NCBI GenBank assembly: GCA_003149575.1
Contig: QCWG01000001.1
Coordinates: 1,680,334 to 1,744,333 of the forward strand
Source of the DNA: Altererythrobacter sp. XM-24bin4
Lineage (GTDB): Bacteria > Pseudomonadota > Alphaproteobacteria > Sphingomonadales > Sphingomonadaceae
Direction of reading: 5' to 3'
DNA: 64,000 bases
The notes beneath the pieces were generated by a model. That model was not told the DNA's origin and ran no database searches. It was given only the letters and a program-made list of their open reading frames with translations. A program made the translations under genes and the position numbers. Below, piece by piece: positions 35,671-46,164 of this stretch (its first letter is position 1; each line of letters begins with the position of its first letter).

Positions 35671-37476
35671 TTAGGCTGCCGTGGCAAAGGCCTCTTCACC
35701 CAGCGCCATCATGCTCTCGCTACCTGCTTCGATCTTGCGGCGAAACGCACCGGCATCCGGCAAATACCGTTCAGCGTAATAACGCGCGCTGGTAAGCTTT
35801 GCTTCGTAATAGGCCTTGTCCTCGGTATCCGCGGCCAAAGCCTGCTTCGCAGCCTTTGCCATGCGCAGCCACATCCAGCCAAGCGTAACAATGCCCATAA
35901 TGTGCATGTAGTGATGCGCGCCCGCGCCGAGGTGGTTCGGGTTCTGCATCGCATTGTTCATGAACCACATGGTGGCCGCTTGCTGCTGCCCGAGAGCTTT
36001 CTCCAGCATTTCGGCGATGTCTTTCAGCGCTTCGTCTTCCTTGGCTGAAGCGATGTCTTCACCAACGATCTTGAAGAAGGCCTGGATTGCGGCGCCACCT
36101 TTGCTCGCGAGCTTGCGCCCGCAAAGGTCCATCGCCTGCACGCCGTTGGTGCCTTCGTAGATTTGCGCAATGCGCGCATCGCGAACGAACTGGCTCATGC
36201 CCCATTCTTCTACATAACCATGGCCGCCGAAGACCTGCTGCATGTTGGTGGCAATGTCATAGCCCTTGTCAGTGCCATATCCCTTGATCACCGGGGTCAA
36301 GAGACCAATCAAAGCGTCCGCCTGGTCGCGTTCTTCCTCAGTCTGCGCCTTGTGAGTCAGGTCGACCTGCAATGCGCCCCAAAGGCACAATGCCCGCATG
36401 CCTTCTGTGAAGACCTTCGCGTCCATCAGCATCCGGCGAACGTCAGGGTGAACGAAAATCGGATCTGCTTTTTCTTCTGGCTCCGCTGGACCGGTAAGCG
36501 CGCGGCCCTGTCGGCGATCGAGCGCATAGGCAACTGCATTCTGATATGCCGCCTCAGCCTGTGCGAGGCCTTGAATGCCAACGCCAAGACGCGCGGCATT
36601 CATCATCACGAACATGGCCGCCAGCCCCTTGTTCTCCTCGCCAACCATCCAGCCTTTCGCACCGTCATAATTGAGCAGGCAGGTAGCGTTTCCGTGGATG
36701 CCCATCTTGTGCTCGATTGAACCACACGAAACCGCATTGCGGTCGCCTAGCGAGCCGTCATCATTGACCAGCACCTTTGGCACCACGAACAGGGATATGC
36801 CTTTGGAGCTATCCGGTGCGCCTGGTGTCTTGGCGAGTACCAGGTGAATGATGTTTTCAGTCAGGTCGTGCTCGCCTGCCGAGATGAAGATCTTCGTTCC
36901 GGTAATCGAATAGCTGCCGTCTGCCTGTGGCTCTGCCTTGGTGCGGATCATCCCCAAATCCGTGCCGCAATGCGGCTCAGTCAGATTCATAGTGCCAAGC
37001 CATTCGCCCGAGATCATTTTCGAGACGTATTTCTCTTTCTGCTCTTCAGTCCCCGAAGCGATCAGCGCCGCCACGGCTCCAGTGGTCAAACCCGGATACA
37101 TACCGAATGCCTGATTGGCTGATGCAACGAATTCCTCAATCACGAACCCCAAAACGTGCGGCATGCCCTGTCCGCCGAATTCTTCAGGCGCAGAGATCGT
37201 ACCCCAACCTGCTTCACGATATTGCTTGAAGGCTTCCTTGAAGCCATCTGGTGTTGTCACGCTGCCGTCATCGTGGCGCGTGCAGCCTTGCTGGTCGCCA
37301 ATCTGGTTGATCGGGGCCAAAACCTCGGAGCAGAACTTGCCGGCTTCGTCCACAACCGCTTCGACCATGTCGGGCGTTGCCATTTCAAAGCCTGGCAGAT
37401 TACCGAAGGATCCCAGCTCCAACATTTCGTTGATTACGAAACGGGTGTCACGGGTGGGGGCGTTGTAGGTGGGCAT
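35671..37476 (-). CDS. Acyl-CoA dehydrogenase, C-terminal-extended family
   Basis: FAD-dependent enzyme for the first step of fatty-acid beta-oxidation (about 601 residues, the larger family with a C-terminal extension, as in AidB/FadE5-like proteins). Signatures: EFGGQGMPHVLGFVIEEFVA, MNLTEPHCGTDLGMIRTKAE, ITGTKIFISAGEHDL, FGGHGYVEEWGMSQFVRDAR and IAQIYEGTNGVQAMDLCGRK, in which IYEGTNG bears the typical active-site glutamate region. The exact chain-length specificity is unknown. The adjacent MerR-family gene upstream is a likely regulator. Confidence 0.92.
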   Translation of the reverse strand: MPTYNAPTRDTRFVINEMLELGSFGNLPGFEMATPDMVEAVVDEAGKFCSEVLAPINQIGDQQGCTRHDDGSVTTPDGFKEAFKQYREAGWGTISAPEEFGGQGMPHVLGFVIEEFVASANQAFGMYPGLTTGAVAALIASGTEEQKEKYVSKMISGEWLGTMNLTEPHCGTDLGMIRTKAEPQADGSYSITGTKIFISAGEHDLTENIIHLVLAKTPGAPDSSKGISLFVVPKVLVNDDGSLGDRNAVSCGSIEHKMGIHGNATCLLNYDGAKGWMVGEENKGLAAMFVMMNAARLGVGIQGLAQAEAAYQNAVAYALDRRQGRALTGPAEPEEKADPIFVHPDVRRMLMDAKVFTEGMRALCLWGALQVDLTHKAQTEEERDQADALIGLLTPVIKGYGTDKGYDIATNMQQVFGGHGYVEEWGMSQFVRDARIAQIYEGTNGVQAMDLCGRKLASKGGAAIQAFFKIVGEDIASAKEDEALKDIAEMLEKALGQQQAATMWFMNNAMQNPNHLGAGAHHYMHIMGIVTLGWMWLRMAKAAKQALAADTEDKAYYEAKLTSARYYAERYLPDAGAFRRKIEAGSESMMALGEEAFATAA

Positions 37477-37520
37477 CTGTGTGTCCTTGCTGCAATAGGG
37501 TTGCGACTATAGGAAAAAGC

Positions 37521-37979
37521 TCACTTGTTGAGGTTGAGCGTTTCGATCTGTTTGATGAATTCGCTGAGCTCTTTGATCGAGGAATCAATGTCTGCGCGCT
37601 GGCGCTTCAGCTTTGCAACATGCGCCTTGCATTTTTCGATTGTAACGCGGCGCTGTTCAACACGGCCATCATCGAGATCGTAAAGGTCGATCATTTCACG
37701 GATTTCGACGAGGCTAAAGCCGACATTCTTTGCCCGCATGATCCACGCCAGACGAGCCCGATCGCGCTTCGAATATACGCGCGTCAATCCGACCCTTGCG
37801 GGCGAGATCAATCCTTCGTCCTCATAAAAGCGCAGCGCGCGGGCGGTGCACTCAAATTCCGTTGTCAGATCGGAGATTGAGTATTGCTGGCGTGCGAGTT
37901 TATCGGGTCGGTCGATATGGGCCCCGGCATGCTTGCCGTCTTGAGCTATTTGATTCGATTTTGCTGGTGCTGTTGCCAT
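37521..37979 (-). CDS. MerR-family transcriptional regulator
   Basis: A 152-residue regulator with an N-terminal winged-helix MerR domain (about 33-95: YSISDLTTEFECTARALRFY, EDEGLISPARVGLTRVYSKR) and a C-terminal coiled coil (EKCKAHVAKLKRQRADIDSS) of the dimerisation type. No metal-binding cysteine pair is seen in the C-terminus, so it is not a metal sensor of the classic type. It lies 44 bp upstream of the acyl-CoA dehydrogenase on the same strand, resembling the LiuR/PsrA-style control of acyl-CoA catabolism by context only. Confidence 0.85.
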   Translation of the reverse strand: MATAPAKSNQIAQDGKHAGAHIDRPDKLARQQYSISDLTTEFECTARALRFYEDEGLISPARVGLTRVYSKRDRARLAWIMRAKNVGFSLVEIREMIDLYDLDDGRVEQRRVTIEKCKAHVAKLKRQRADIDSSIKELSEFIKQIETLNLNK

Positions 37980-38011
37980 ACCACTGGCTATAGCTTACCT
38001 TTACGTTAGCG

Positions 38012-38395
38012 TCAAGTCTTGACCCTTACGAGAGTGCCGTCACTGACAATCCGATAAAAGCACGAATGCTCTCCGGTATGACACGCAGGACCGGCTGGAT
38101 CGACGTAAAGAAGCAGCGCATCCTGGTCGCAATCAGTACGCATTTCAGTGACGCTCAAGTTATTGCCCGAGGTCCCGCCCTTCATCCAAAGCTCTTGCCG
38201 CGAGCGTGACCAGAAATGCGCTATCCCACTACTCTGCGTTTGAGCAATGGCATCTGCATTCATATGTGCCACCATCAGAACATCCTTGGTCGAATTCTCG
38301 ATCACAACCGCGGTAACAAGCCCGGCCATGTCGAACTTAGGCCGGAACTCTAATGACAGTTCGGGTGATTCAGATCCGCCATTGTGATCAGTCAA
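38012..38395 (-). CDS. hisI: Phosphoribosyl-AMP cyclohydrolase
   Basis: Third step of histidine synthesis: opens the ring of phosphoribosyl-AMP. The 127-residue protein shows [20 protein letters not shown], the metal triad [15 protein letters not shown] and the zinc-binding [10 protein letters not shown]. It begins with a TTG (38395), supported by AAGGAAG eight bases upstream and by the lack of any other in-frame start before the domain. Isolated from other his genes in this window. Confidence 0.92.
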   Translation of the reverse strand: MTDHNGGSESPELSLEFRPKFDMAGLVTAVVIENSTKDVLMVAHMNADAIAQTQSSGIAHFWSRSRQELWMKGGTSGNNLSVTEMRTDCDQDALLLYVDPAGPACHTGEHSCFYRIVSDGTLVRVKT

Positions 38396-38739
38396 AATAT
38401 CTTCCTTCGATGAACGGGTGGTGGCTTACGATGGGTTGTTGCAGGATAACCACATTGCCGCTCCAAAATCTATTGGCAAGCGACTTCACACTTTGAGTTT
38501 TGACGCTGCAGTGAGACGTAGCGTCGTCGGGCTTAGGCTCGACCACCGGACAAAGGTGCAAAATGCGCCGGGTTCAGGGGGCAGTCGGAATGCAGCACTC
38601 CTTTTGGAAGAGCTCTTTCGGCAAGAACGATGAGGGATAGGACCCGAACAACCAAAAAGGGGGTGGTTGTTCAAGCTTCTATGAAGAGGGTTTGTTTAAT
38701 TTCGTCACGTGGCGCCCGGGGCCTTTTCGGCCTCGGGCG
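38396..38739. other. 344-bp gap with hairpins, no convincing gene
   Basis: Between hisI and comF. Small ORFs on both strands (one of 71 codons at 38418-38633 on plus) have no recognisable features. Two structures are present: GAACAACC/GGTTGTTC (38646-38653 with 38665-38672, 11-nt loop), and an 11-bp stem with one G-U pair at 38713-38723/38729-38739 that begins exactly at the comF stop codon. On the comF strand no T-run follows, so it is at best a weak terminator. Transcription from here (a small RNA) is possible but unsupported. Confidence 0.3.
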
Positions 38740-39558
38740 TTATGTTTTCAGACCTTGGGGTATCGCGGCATGATCGCCATGCAGAGCACCCGACATCACC
38801 CTTGCAAAACACGCGATGGAGACGGACCGCGCTCCGCTTTTCAGAAGTACGCGCGTGCACACATCACTGGTTGCTCCGCTGGTCAGCACATCATCGACCA
38901 ATATGATATCCTGACCAGATAGCATTGTTGCCCGACGCGGGTTCAATCGAATCGCACCTGAAAGGGTTTTCTCGCTTTGTTTAGGAAGCATTCCGCCAAG
39001 CATTGGCGTATTCCTGATTCGGTATAGCCCGTCGACAAGTGCTTTCCCTTTTCCCAACATCTCCAGTTCTAGCGCGAGAAGCGCGGATTGATTGTATCCC
39101 CGCCGCCATAGCCTCCACCTGTGCAGTGGCACCGGCACCAGCAAGGGAGGTGGCACCACACCATCCGTTTGTGGAATCTTGGACCCGATCATTTCTGCGA
39201 GCTGCCGCGCCAATCCGATCTTTCTGCCATGTTTGAAAGAGAGGATCAGCTTGCGCGACGCGTCATTGTAAATCGTTCCTGCGTAAATCCCGGAGTGCTT
39301 CGGCATACGCTCGAGGCAAACGGCACATTGTGCGCCATCGGGATTGGTCATGTCGCTTGGAAAAGGCCTGGAGCAAGTCGCGCAAGCAGGATCACCGGGA
39401 ATAACAAGCCCACTCCAACATGGTGCGCAAAGCCCGTCTTGATTGGCTGTCGCATTTCCGCAGATCGGGCAGCGCGGCGGGTAAACTAGATCAATCAACG
39501 GCGCGAAGGCTTGCGCGGCCTGCGCAAGAACTCTTCCGCCCGATCTGCTGCTGGTCAT
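38740..39558 (-). CDS. comF: ComF family phosphoribosyltransferase-like protein
   Basis: A 272-residue protein of the ComF family, related to competence protein ComFC. N-terminal double zinc motif (YPPRCPICG with CAPC, and CATC with CAVC) and a C-terminal PRTase fold with DIILVDDVLTSGATSDVCTR as the PRPP loop. Also VPVPLHRWRLWRRGYNQSA. The ATG at 39558 is preferred to an upstream frame at 39612; AGAGGG lies at the right distance. A role in DNA uptake or repair is inferred from family only. Confidence 0.88.
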   Translation of the reverse strand: MTSSRSGGRVLAQAAQAFAPLIDLVYPPRCPICGNATANQDGLCAPCWSGLVIPGDPACATCSRPFPSDMTNPDGAQCAVCLERMPKHSGIYAGTIYNDASRKLILSFKHGRKIGLARQLAEMIGSKIPQTDGVVPPPLLVPVPLHRWRLWRRGYNQSALLALELEMLGKGKALVDGLYRIRNTPMLGGMLPKQSEKTLSGAIRLNPRRATMLSGQDIILVDDVLTSGATSDVCTRVLLKSGARSVSIACFARVMSGALHGDHAAIPQGLKT

Positions 39559-39600
39559 GCGGCCCTCTTGCGTTGGCAATGTAAGCACGGCAGTGATCGC

Positions 39601-40410
39601 ATGATGTCGCAAACACAGGTACCTACTATATTCTCAAGAGCGCGCCGGGAGCAGCGAGAGCAACGGGCGTCAGTCCGCATCGGCACAAGCTGGCTCTATG
39701 ACGCTATGCAGGAAGATATCGGTGAGCGGCTCGACTTCATGCGGCACGAGGCAAAGAGTGCCCTTCTGGTGGGGCACGAAACTTCCTTGCTTGAGACAGC
39801 ACTTGCGGCCTCAGCATCGAATATCTGTTCAGCCCGCACTCTTGATGAAGAAGAGCCACTGCCATTCTCCGAGCTTAATCTGCTTGTCAGCCTCGCCCGG
39901 CTAGATAGCGTCAACGATCTGCCGGGCGCGCTTATCCATGCGCGCAATGCACTGGCTCACGGAGGGCTGATGATCGCGCAGATTATCGGGGCTGGTAGTT
40001 TAACATCGCTTCGGGAGATCATGTTGGCTGCGGACGGCGATCGGCCAGCGGCGCGCATTCACCCACAGATTGATGATCGCGCGGGGACTGCTCTGCTCCA
40101 ACGCGCCGGGTTCTCAAAACAAGTGGTCGATACACACAAACTTACGGTGCGCTATAAATCAGTGACGACGTTGATTGATGATCTTCGCGATCAGGCGCTG
40201 ACTTCAGTGCTGGTATCACCGGCCCCGTATTTGGGAAAGTCGGGTCTGGCCCGCGCGCAGGCCAAGTTCGATGAGCTGCGCGAGGACGACGGGAAAGTTT
40301 CCGAAACCTTCCAGATCCTGACGCTGACCGGTTGGCGCTACGCCTTCAGTGATGATTGCGCCGCCGCCAGTCGCGCGATCGGCACGCGGTATGGCGATGC
40401 GCTGACATAA
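39601..40410 (+). CDS. SAM-dependent methyltransferase-like protein (NDUFAF5/BioC type)
   Basis: A 269-residue methyltransferase-fold protein; features are weak but family-like: PTIFSRARREQREQRASVRI at the start, SALLVGHETSLLETAL as the SAM motif region, LVSLARLDSVNDLPGALIHA, the aromatic YKSVTTLIDDL and SETFQILTLTGWRY. Divergent from comF with only 42 bp between starts, a pairing seen in alphaproteobacteria. Convergent and overlapping at its 3' end with ppdK by 73 bp. The substrate is unknown. Confidence 0.65.
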   Translation: MMSQTQVPTIFSRARREQREQRASVRIGTSWLYDAMQEDIGERLDFMRHEAKSALLVGHETSLLETALAASASNICSARTLDEEEPLPFSELNLLVSLARLDSVNDLPGALIHARNALAHGGLMIAQIIGAGSLTSLREIMLAADGDRPAARIHPQIDDRAGTALLQRAGFSKQVVDTHKLTVRYKSVTTLIDDLRDQALTSVLVSPAPYLGKSGLARAQAKFDELREDDGKVSETFQILTLTGWRYAFSDDCAAASRAIGTRYGDALT

Positions 40411-43004
40411 TCCAGGCCAACGCTCTCGTAGAAGGCGATGCTGGCAGGATCACCGCCATGCTCGCCGCAGATGCCTAGCTTGATATCAGGGCGCGTTGCC
40501 CTGCCGCGCTCTGCCGCGAGTTCGACCAGTTGCCCGACACCTTCGATATCCAGACTCACAAACGGGTCACGCGGGAAAATGCCCTTCTCAACATAAGGCG
40601 CCAGGAAACGTGCACTGTCGTCGCGCGATACACCAAGCGTGGTTTGCGTAAGGTCGTTCGTGCCGAAGCTGAAGAATGCACCTTCTTCCGCGATCTCTCC
40701 GGCCATCAAGGCCGCGCGTGGCAGCTCAATCATGGTGCCTACTAGATAGTCGACCGCAATACCCTGCGCCGCGAACACCTCAGCCGCGGCTTTGTCGACC
40801 AAGGCTTTGAGAATCTCCAGCTCCCGCTTGGTCGCAATCAGCGGGATCATGACTTCCGGAATCGGGGCTTCGCCCGATGTCTTTGCCACCTCACACGCGG
40901 CTTCAAAGATCGCCCGCGCCTGCATCTCGTAGATTTCAGGGAAGGTGATCCCAAGGCGGCAACCGCGGTGGCCCAGCATCGGGTTGAATTCGTGCAACTC
41001 TCCCGCGCGGCGCTTTAGGTGATCCACGCCAAGGCCGGTTGCATCCGCGAGATCGGCAAAGTCTGCATCCTCGTGCGGCAGAAATTCGTGCAGAGGCGGA
41101 TCAAGCAAACGGATGGTGCATGGCAAGCCGACCATCACTTCGAAAATGGCCTTAAAGTCTGCGCGCTGTTCCGGCAGCAGTTTCTCGAGTGCAGCACGCC
41201 GTGTTTTCTCGTCTTCTGCAAGGATCATCTGACGCACTGCCCGGATCCGGCTCGCGTCGAAAAACATATGTTCTGTGCGGCAAAGCCCGATGCCTTCAGC
41301 ACCAAATTGCCGCGCCATCTTGCAGTCTGCGGGCGTTTCGGCATTGGTTCGCACACGCATGCGGCGGTGTTTGTCCGCCCATTCCATCAAAACACCAAAG
41401 TCGCCGGCCAGTTCTGGCTCGATGGTGCGAACCTCACCGGCCATGATCTGGCCATTCGCGCCGTCTATGGTGATGGTATCACCCTCTTTCAGCTCACGAT
41501 TGCCGATGCGCAAAGTCTTGCTCGCGCGGTCGATCGAAACGGTCGACGCGCCCGAAACACAGGGCCGCCCCATACCGCGCGCAACCACGGCTGCATGTGA
41601 CGTCATGCCGCCACGCGCTGTCAGAATGCCTTGCGCGGCGTGCATTCCGTGGATGTCCTCTGGCGAGGTTTCTAACCGGACCAAGATCACTTTCTCGCCG
41701 CGACCGGACCACTGTTCCGCGGTGTCTGCATCCAGCACGATCTTGCCTGAAGCTGCGCCTGGTGAGGCGGGCAAACCGGTACCCAGAATATCGCGGTGCG
41801 CCTTGGGATCAAGCGTGGGGTGCAGCAACTGATCCAACGCCATCGGATCGACGCGCAGGATCGCGGTTTTCTCGTCGATCAGGCCTTCACCAACCATATC
41901 GACCGCCATCTTCAGGGCAGCCTTGGCAGTGCGCTTGCCCGATCGTGTCTGCAGCATCCACAGCGTGCCCTGTTGCACGGTGAATTCGATGTCCTGCATG
42001 TCCTTGTAGTGATGTTCCAGCAGGTCAAACACGCGGGCTAGCTCGCCGTAAGCCTCTGGCATCGCCTCTTCCATACTCAGCGGTTTGGCATTCGCTTTCT
42101 CGCGCGCAGCTTTCGTCAGATATTGCGGCGTGCGGATGCCAGCCACCACGTCTTCACCCTGCGCATTGATGAGATATTCGCCATAGTACGCACGCTCGCC
42201 TGTTGCCGGATCGCGCGTGAAGGCAACGCCAGTGGCCGATGTGGCGCCCATATTGCCGAACACCATGGCCTGCACATTGACGGCGGTCCCCCAGTCGGCA
42301 GGAATATCGTTCAACCGGCGGTAAACCTTGGCGCGGTCGCTATCCCAGCTGTCAAACACTGCCTGGATCGCGCCCCACAGCTGCTCGGTCACGTCTTGCG
42401 GGAACGGATGGCCTAGCTCTTTTTCGGCGATGGTTTTGTATTCGGCGACCAGTTCCTTCCAGTCGCGCGCCTCCATCTCGGTATCGGCGTAGAGGCCCTT
42501 CTCGTCTTTCGCGATCTCCAGCGCTTCCTCGAACAATCCGTGATCTAGGCCGAGCACAACGTCCGCATACATCTGGATGAACCGGCGATAGCTGTCCCAC
42601 GCGAAGCGTGCATCGCCCGATGCACTGGCGAGGCCAGCAACGGTATCATCGTTGAGGCCGAGATTCAGGACGGTGTCCATCATGCCCGGCATGGAAACGC
42701 GCGCGCCCGATCGGACCGAAACGAGCAGCGGGTCACTCGCATCACCAAAGCTTTTACCAACGGTCGCTTCGATATGCTTCAGCGCGCCTGCAACTTGCGC
42801 GCGTAATTCTTCCCCGAATTCCGCACCTTCTTGCAGATACTTCACACATTCTTCAGTGGTGATGGTGAAGCCCGGAGGGACCGGCAGGCCGATGCTCGCC
42901 ATCTCTGCCAGATTGGCGCCCTTCCCGCCGGTAACGGTCTTGTCCTTTTGGCGTTCATCCGAGTGATCTGCCGATCCGCCGAAAGTGTAAACCGTTTGAA
43001 CCAT
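40338..43004 (-). CDS. ppdK: Pyruvate, phosphate dikinase
   Basis: Interconverts pyruvate and phosphoenolpyruvate using ATP and phosphate. The 888-residue protein has the N-terminal ATP-grasp domain (GGKGANLAEMASIGLPVPPG), the central phosphohistidine domain with GGMTSHAAVVARGMGRPCVS (catalytic His at about residue 470), and the C-terminal PEP-binding TIM barrel with CGEHGGDP near residue 848. The ATG at 43004 overlaps the glyS stop (TGATG), suggesting translational coupling. Its 3' end overlaps the convergent methyltransferase gene by 73 bp. Confidence 0.97.
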   Translation of the reverse strand: MVQTVYTFGGSADHSDERQKDKTVTGGKGANLAEMASIGLPVPPGFTITTEECVKYLQEGAEFGEELRAQVAGALKHIEATVGKSFGDASDPLLVSVRSGARVSMPGMMDTVLNLGLNDDTVAGLASASGDARFAWDSYRRFIQMYADVVLGLDHGLFEEALEIAKDEKGLYADTEMEARDWKELVAEYKTIAEKELGHPFPQDVTEQLWGAIQAVFDSWDSDRAKVYRRLNDIPADWGTAVNVQAMVFGNMGATSATGVAFTRDPATGERAYYGEYLINAQGEDVVAGIRTPQYLTKAAREKANAKPLSMEEAMPEAYGELARVFDLLEHHYKDMQDIEFTVQQGTLWMLQTRSGKRTAKAALKMAVDMVGEGLIDEKTAILRVDPMALDQLLHPTLDPKAHRDILGTGLPASPGAASGKIVLDADTAEQWSGRGEKVILVRLETSPEDIHGMHAAQGILTARGGMTSHAAVVARGMGRPCVSGASTVSIDRASKTLRIGNRELKEGDTITIDGANGQIMAGEVRTIEPELAGDFGVLMEWADKHRRMRVRTNAETPADCKMARQFGAEGIGLCRTEHMFFDASRIRAVRQMILAEDEKTRRAALEKLLPEQRADFKAIFEVMVGLPCTIRLLDPPLHEFLPHEDADFADLADATGLGVDHLKRRAGELHEFNPMLGHRGCRLGITFPEIYEMQARAIFEAACEVAKTSGEAPIPEVMIPLIATKRELEILKALVDKAAAEVFAAQGIAVDYLVGTMIELPRAALMAGEIAEEGAFFSFGTNDLTQTTLGVSRDDSARFLAPYVEKGIFPRDPFVSLDIEGVGQLVELAAERGRATRPDIKLGICGEHGGDPASIAFYESVGLDYVSASPYRVPIARLAAAQSSLKA

Positions 43005-45088
43005 CAACCTTCAATCCTTGAGAAATCTGCTACTTGATGCACTGCATCGTGGAAGCGCGATAGCAGCGTCAGGCGCGCTGCGCGAACATGCTTTTCTTCA
43101 GCGTTGACAATCACGTCTTCAAAGAAGTGGTCAATTGGCGCGCGCAGACTGGCGAGAGCAGACATGGCAGCAGCAAAGTCTTCTTCGGCAATCGCTGCGA
43201 CTACCTTGGGTTCCGCAGCCTGAAGCGCATCGATCAGAGCCTTCTCGGCGTCTTCAGGCGCATGCGAAGGCTCGGTCGGCTCGAATTCCTCTTTCTTGAG
43301 GATATTCGCGGCACGCTTGTAGCCTGCTAGGAGGTTTGCGCCATCTTCGGTGTCTAAGAACACTTGAAGCGCTTTGGCGCGACGAACAACGCGATCCATT
43401 CGAACGTCTTCCCGGAAGTTCCAGCGGTCTGAAGCGTCAATTCGATCGTGCTTAATACCCTGCTCTTTTAACTGAACCTTGAGACGATCAAGTAAGAAGA
43501 CCGGTATCGCCGTTAGAATGCTTCGACGCGCAATATCCTGCTCAGAAAGATGCTGCGTCGGATCAGCCTGTCCGAGCCACTTCTCGATTACAAAGTCTGT
43601 TTGGACCCTAATGTCATTTTCTAGAAGCAACCGAAGGATTCCCAGTGCCGCGCGCCGAAGGGCAAATGGGTCCTTCGACCCGGTCGGGAATTCCATGATA
43701 TCAAAGAATGCGATGAGCGTATCAAGCTTATCCGCCAAACTCACCGCCACGGTCACCGGCTCGGTTGGCACTTCATCACCCTGCCCCACCGGCTTGTAGT
43801 GATCGCGGATTGCGTCGGAAACTTCCTGACGCAAGCCTTCCTTCTCGGCGTAATATCCGCCCATCAGGCCTTGTAGCTCGGGGAACTCGCCGACCATTTC
43901 AGTGACGAGATCGGCCTTGCACAGGCGCGCGGCCCGTTCGGCCAAATCGGGATTGGCTTTGACGATCCCTTCCTCGCACAGCCAGCGGGAAAGCTTCGCC
44001 ACACGCTCGACCTTGTCGGCAACGGTGCCGAGCTTCTCGTGGAAGGTAATCCGCTCCAGCTTTTTTGCGTGATCTTCAAGGAAAGTCTTCTGGTCCAATT
44101 CCCAGAAGAACCGCGCGTCGGAAAGCCTTGCGGCAAGGACTTTGCGGTTTCCGTCGACCACAACCGCCGGATCGTCGGCTTCGATATTCGCAGTGCAAAT
44201 GAACGCATTGGCCAGTTTGCCATTCGCATCCTCGCACACGAAATACTTCTGGTTCACCCGCGCAGTCAGCTGGATCACTTCGGGCGGAACGTCGAGATAA
44301 CTCTCGTCGAAACGGCCGAGCAGCGGCACCGGCCATTCGGTCAGGCCGGCATTCTCGATCACAAGACCTTCATCTTCGACTAGATTCAGGCCCGCATCTT
44401 CCGCTGCCTTTTTCGCACCCGCGCGCACAGCATCCTGCCGCTCTTCATGATCAACGATCACATGACATGCGCGCAGCTTCTCGACGTAGTCATCAGCCGA
44501 ACTGATGGTGATTTCACCTTGGTGATGGAACCGGTGGCCAACCGTAGCATAGCCGCTTGTGATGCTGTCTACGCCGCATTCGATCAGATCTTCGCCCAAT
44601 ATCGCCACAATGCCAGACAATGGACGCACCCAGCGCGGGCTTTCCGTGCTGATCGAGGCATCGCCCCAGCGCATCGACTTGGGCCAGGCGAAATCGCGGA
44701 TGATCGCAGGGATAGCCTCAGCGAGCAGATCCTTCACTGCCCTGCCCGGCTTTTCGATCACGGCAAAATAGGTATTGCGCCCTTTGACCTCGCGCACTTC
44801 CAGCTGATCACGCGTCACGCCGTTCTTGCGGCAGAAACCCTCGATTGCTTGATCGGGCGCGCCTTCGGGCGGCCCCTTGGCTTCTTCGCGAACCGCCTCG
44901 GTCTCGGTCGGTAAATCGCGCGCGATCAGCGCCAGCCTGCGCGGGGTCGAGTAAACGGTCAGATCACCGACCGAAACACCCGCCGCATCCATCTCGCGAC
45001 GGAACAGTTTCTCCAGTTCAGCGCGCGCACCAGCCTGCATCCGCGCGGGGATTTCTTCGGATAGCAGTTCCAGGAGGAAGTCGCTCAT
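43004..45088 (-). CDS. glyS: Glycyl-tRNA synthetase beta subunit
   Basis: tRNA-binding subunit of the alpha2beta2 bacterial GlyRS. The 694-residue protein has the family start [47 protein letters not shown]-type [28 protein letters not shown] and the C-terminal anticodon-binding part. The ATG at 45088 overlaps the glyQ stop (ATGA). A longer frame to 45097 would start with GTG inside glyQ. Confidence 0.97.
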   Translation of the reverse strand: MSDFLLELLSEEIPARMQAGARAELEKLFRREMDAAGVSVGDLTVYSTPRRLALIARDLPTETEAVREEAKGPPEGAPDQAIEGFCRKNGVTRDQLEVREVKGRNTYFAVIEKPGRAVKDLLAEAIPAIIRDFAWPKSMRWGDASISTESPRWVRPLSGIVAILGEDLIECGVDSITSGYATVGHRFHHQGEITISSADDYVEKLRACHVIVDHEERQDAVRAGAKKAAEDAGLNLVEDEGLVIENAGLTEWPVPLLGRFDESYLDVPPEVIQLTARVNQKYFVCEDANGKLANAFICTANIEADDPAVVVDGNRKVLAARLSDARFFWELDQKTFLEDHAKKLERITFHEKLGTVADKVERVAKLSRWLCEEGIVKANPDLAERAARLCKADLVTEMVGEFPELQGLMGGYYAEKEGLRQEVSDAIRDHYKPVGQGDEVPTEPVTVAVSLADKLDTLIAFFDIMEFPTGSKDPFALRRAALGILRLLLENDIRVQTDFVIEKWLGQADPTQHLSEQDIARRSILTAIPVFLLDRLKVQLKEQGIKHDRIDASDRWNFREDVRMDRVVRRAKALQVFLDTEDGANLLAGYKRAANILKKEEFEPTEPSHAPEDAEKALIDALQAAEPKVVAAIAEEDFAAAMSALASLRAPIDHFFEDVIVNAEEKHVRAARLTLLSRFHDAVHQVADFSRIEG

Positions 45089-45999
45089 TTCGACCACTCC
45101 GGATATTTCTCCGCCCAGCCCGCGGCTTCTTTTTCCATATGCGCTTCGCAGCTTCCTCGCGCCAGATCACGTACGCGGCCCATATAGCTCGCGCGTTCCT
45201 GAACGCTGATTACGCCGCGCGCCTGCAGCAGGTTGAAGATGTGGCTCGCCTCGACTGCCTGTTCATAGGCCGCGATCGGGACATTGGCCGAAAGTGCGTT
45301 CTTGCACTCCGCCTCTGCCTTGTTGAACAGGTCAAACAGCGCGTCTGTGTCAGCAACCTCGAAGTTCCACTTCGACATCTGTTTCTCGTTTTCGAGAAAC
45401 ACCTCGCCGTAGCTTACACCGCGACCGTTGAAGTCGAGGTCGTACACATTGTCGACGCCCTGGATATACATCGCCAGCCGCTCTAGGCCGTAAGTTAGCT
45501 CGCCAGCAACGGGTTTGCAGTCAAACCCGCCCATCTGCTGGAAATAAGTGAATTGCGTGACTTCCATTCCGTCACACCACACTTCCCAGCCCAGGCCCCA
45601 TGCACCCAAGGTGGGGCTTTCCCAGTCATCCTCGACAAATCGGATATCGTGCTTAAGCGGATCGATCCCGATGACCGAAAGGCTATCGAGATACCATTGC
45701 TGGATATCCGGCGGGCTTGGCTTCAGGATCACCTGATACTGATAGTAATGCTGCAGGCGATTGGGGTTCTCGCCATAGCGCCCGTCAGTCGGGCGGCGGC
45801 ATGGCTGAACGAAAGCCGCGTTCCAAGGCTCCGGCCCTAGCGCGCGCAGCGTGGTGGCGGTGTGGAACGTGCCAGCGCCCATGCGCATGTCGTAAGGTTG
45901 CAGCACCAGACACCCCTTTGCGCTCCAGAAATCATGGAGCGCAAGGATCATGTCCTGAAAAGACCGCTTTGGATCGCGTTTTGGCGGGTCGAAACTCAT
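45085..45999 (-). CDS. glyQ: Glycyl-tRNA synthetase alpha subunit
   Basis: Catalytic subunit of the alpha2beta2 GlyRS. The 304-residue protein shows the class II core: [53 protein letters not shown] and [20 protein letters not shown]. The ATG at 45999 begins the conserved [13 protein letters not shown] region shortly after. The first in a glyQ-glyS-ppdK chain of overlapping genes. Confidence 0.97.
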   Translation of the reverse strand: MSFDPPKRDPKRSFQDMILALHDFWSAKGCLVLQPYDMRMGAGTFHTATTLRALGPEPWNAAFVQPCRRPTDGRYGENPNRLQHYYQYQVILKPSPPDIQQWYLDSLSVIGIDPLKHDIRFVEDDWESPTLGAWGLGWEVWCDGMEVTQFTYFQQMGGFDCKPVAGELTYGLERLAMYIQGVDNVYDLDFNGRGVSYGEVFLENEKQMSKWNFEVADTDALFDLFNKAEAECKNALSANVPIAAYEQAVEASHIFNLLQARGVISVQERASYMGRVRDLARGSCEAHMEKEAAGWAEKYPEWSK

Positions 46000-46164
46000 A
46001 GCGCAGGCCAATGGCTCAACCCCCTGCCCTCGTCAATGCTGCGATGCAGCGTTGGCGCGCGTAAGCACGATTTTCCCAAGATACACAGCAAGACTTCATT
46101 GCGTGTTAAGGGCAGGTGCGGATACGGTCGATTTCAACATTAGCGAGACAGGACTAACCCGAAG

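Noticed and set aside
38418..38633. 71-codon plus-strand ORF in the hisI-comF gap
   Set aside because: No ribosome-binding site, family or signal; kept only as part of the gap description.
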